A DNA stretch of 64,000 nt from Ruminococcus sp. UNK.MGS-30 (lineage in GTDB: Bacteria > Bacillota > Clostridia > Oscillospirales > Ruminococcaceae), in contig LBCK01000001.1 in assembly GCA_000980705.1 (NCBI GenBank), forward strand, positions 744,001-808,000, given 5' to 3'. Below the pieces are notes generated by a model, which had not been told where the DNA came from, searched no databases, and saw only the letters and a program-made list of their open reading frames with translations. A program made the translations under genes and the position numbers. Position 1 is the stretch's first letter, and each line of letters opens with the position of its first letter. This document shows, in pieces, positions 63,369 to 64,000 of the stretch.

Positions 63369-64000
63369 AAATGAAACCTTGGATCATCACCGGTGTCAGC
63401 CTGCTCTGTGCCGGAGCGATCTGCTGCGGCGCAGCCGTCCATGCCGGCGCACTGGATCAGAAACGCTACATGAAAATGCTGGATCTCACCGACTATACCG
63501 ACACCCCGGACGGTGCTTTTTCCTCCGTGCTGATGGATATTGAAAGCGCCGATGTGACCGTGCAGAACGGCAGTGCGCTTTCCGTCGCCGCAAAGAATGT
63601 CCCGGAGGACAGCTACAGCGTCACCGTCGAAAATGACACTCTGCACATTCAGATGAGTTCCAACAACGAGCCGTGGTACAGCTTCACCCGTTTCGGATTC
63701 CACCCGTTTTCCGCTCCACGGGCGAAGATCACAGTGACCCTGCCGGATGCGGAATACCAGGCAGTGGCTGTGGCAAACAGTTCCGGAGACTGCACCGTTT
63801 CCGGCATCAGCGTCAGCACCCTGTCCCTGGATCTGGATTACGGCGACTGCTGGGTACAGAATGTGACGGCGGCGAGTCTGACTGCCGTCAACAAAGCCGG
63901 AGAACTGACGATCTCGGACAGCAGCGTCAGCGGCACGGCATCCCTGGTGCTGAATTACGGCGATCTCACAGCCAAAAACACCGAGGTGCAGAATCTGTGC
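63365..64000 (+). CDS. DUF4097-like surface beta-helix protein (3' end outside window)
   Basis: The first 212 residues of a protein that continues beyond the window. An N-terminal signal or anchor helix (PWIITGVSLLCAGAICCGAAVHAG) is followed by a beta-rich domain with repeating short strands (VLMDIESADVTVQNGSALSV, VAVANSSGDCTVSGISVSTLSL, LNYGDLTAKNTEVQNL). This pattern is typical of DUF4097 putative adhesin or envelope-stress domains found with DUF1700 and PadR genes. Start ATG 63365 overlaps the previous stop. Confidence 0.87.
   Translation, partial: MKMKPWIITGVSLLCAGAICCGAAVHAGALDQKRYMKMLDLTDYTDTPDGAFSSVLMDIESADVTVQNGSALSVAAKNVPEDSYSVTVENDTLHIQMSSNNEPWYSFTRFGFHPFSAPRAKITVTLPDAEYQAVAVANSSGDCTVSGISVSTLSLDLDYGDCWVQNVTAASLTAVNKAGELTISDSSVSGTASLVLNYGDLTAKNTEVQNLC

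Overview
The window spans a chromosomal replication origin of a Gram-positive, cellulosome-bearing, probably spore-forming Clostridia member. It looks like a GC-rich Ruminococcus (R. champanellensis-like); that assignment is inferred from gene content and style only. The evidence is the origin gene order (rpmH-dnaA-dnaN-yaaA-recF-gyrB-gyrA), a dockerin-bearing GH5 glycanase, spoVAC/AD/AE and strong SigA-type promoters with AAGGAG ribosome sites.

Layout. 1-7.1 kb (minus): a GH5-dockerin gene cut by the window edge, an AraC regulator, a small copper-chaperone-like gene behind a CsoR-like operator, and four genes encoding zinc-ribbon and membrane-anchored paralogues. 7.6-23.5 kb: serS, parB, parA, noc (plus strand), a two-component system, then rsmG, mnmG, mnmE, jag, yidC, yidD, rnpA, rpmH. 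23.6-27.5 kb: bipartite oriC flanking dnaA, with DnaA boxes on both sides and a DnaA-trio element before dnaN. 27.5-37 kb: dnaN, yaaA, recF, gyrB, a small membrane protein, gyrA. 37-42 kb: a metallophosphoesterase, a split spoVA locus and tRNA-Met/tRNA-Glu with an integrase remnant. 42-53.5 kb: an EAL protein, PPi-type phosphofructokinase, sugar isomerase, acetyltransferase, thioredoxin, a GT-C-like membrane protein and a UGM-like flavoprotein. 53.6-54.1 kb: a candidate type I toxin/antisense RNA locus. 54.2-61.4 kb: a compact phage-like packaging and head module (terminases, portal, connector-like, hub-like, capsid, protease-like) with no tail-length, lysis or integrase genes. 61.5-64 kb: a PadR, DUF1700-like, DUF4097-like envelope operon, cut by the window end.

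Two systems overlie this. First, ten perfect parS sites (TGTTTCACGTGAAACA) and one variant lie between genes from 8.9 to 49.7 kb on both sides of oriC, next to parAB and noc. Second, most gaps between transcription units hold interspersed palindromic repeats. I label them R1 (GGGCGAACAATGTTCGCCC), R2 (CTCCTCTGCC...GGGCAT plus CTCCTCT/AGAGGAG arms, often ending in R1), R3 (CCCCCTTGAAAAGGCGCC ... TGTCAGC...GCTGACA), R4 (GGCAGTGTTACGGCAG ... CCTCCGGGGG ... a 15-bp CTTCTTTTTTTCTTT hairpin), R5 (GCGTTTGCAAGCCC then a GGCGGA/TCCGCC hairpin) and R6 (CCCCACGGGGTGGGG, GTCACCGTAGGTGAC). Many short open frames in these gaps are repeat-derived and were not called as genes. Left of dnaA nearly all genes are on the minus strand and to its right mostly plus, as expected for leading-strand coding away from the origin.
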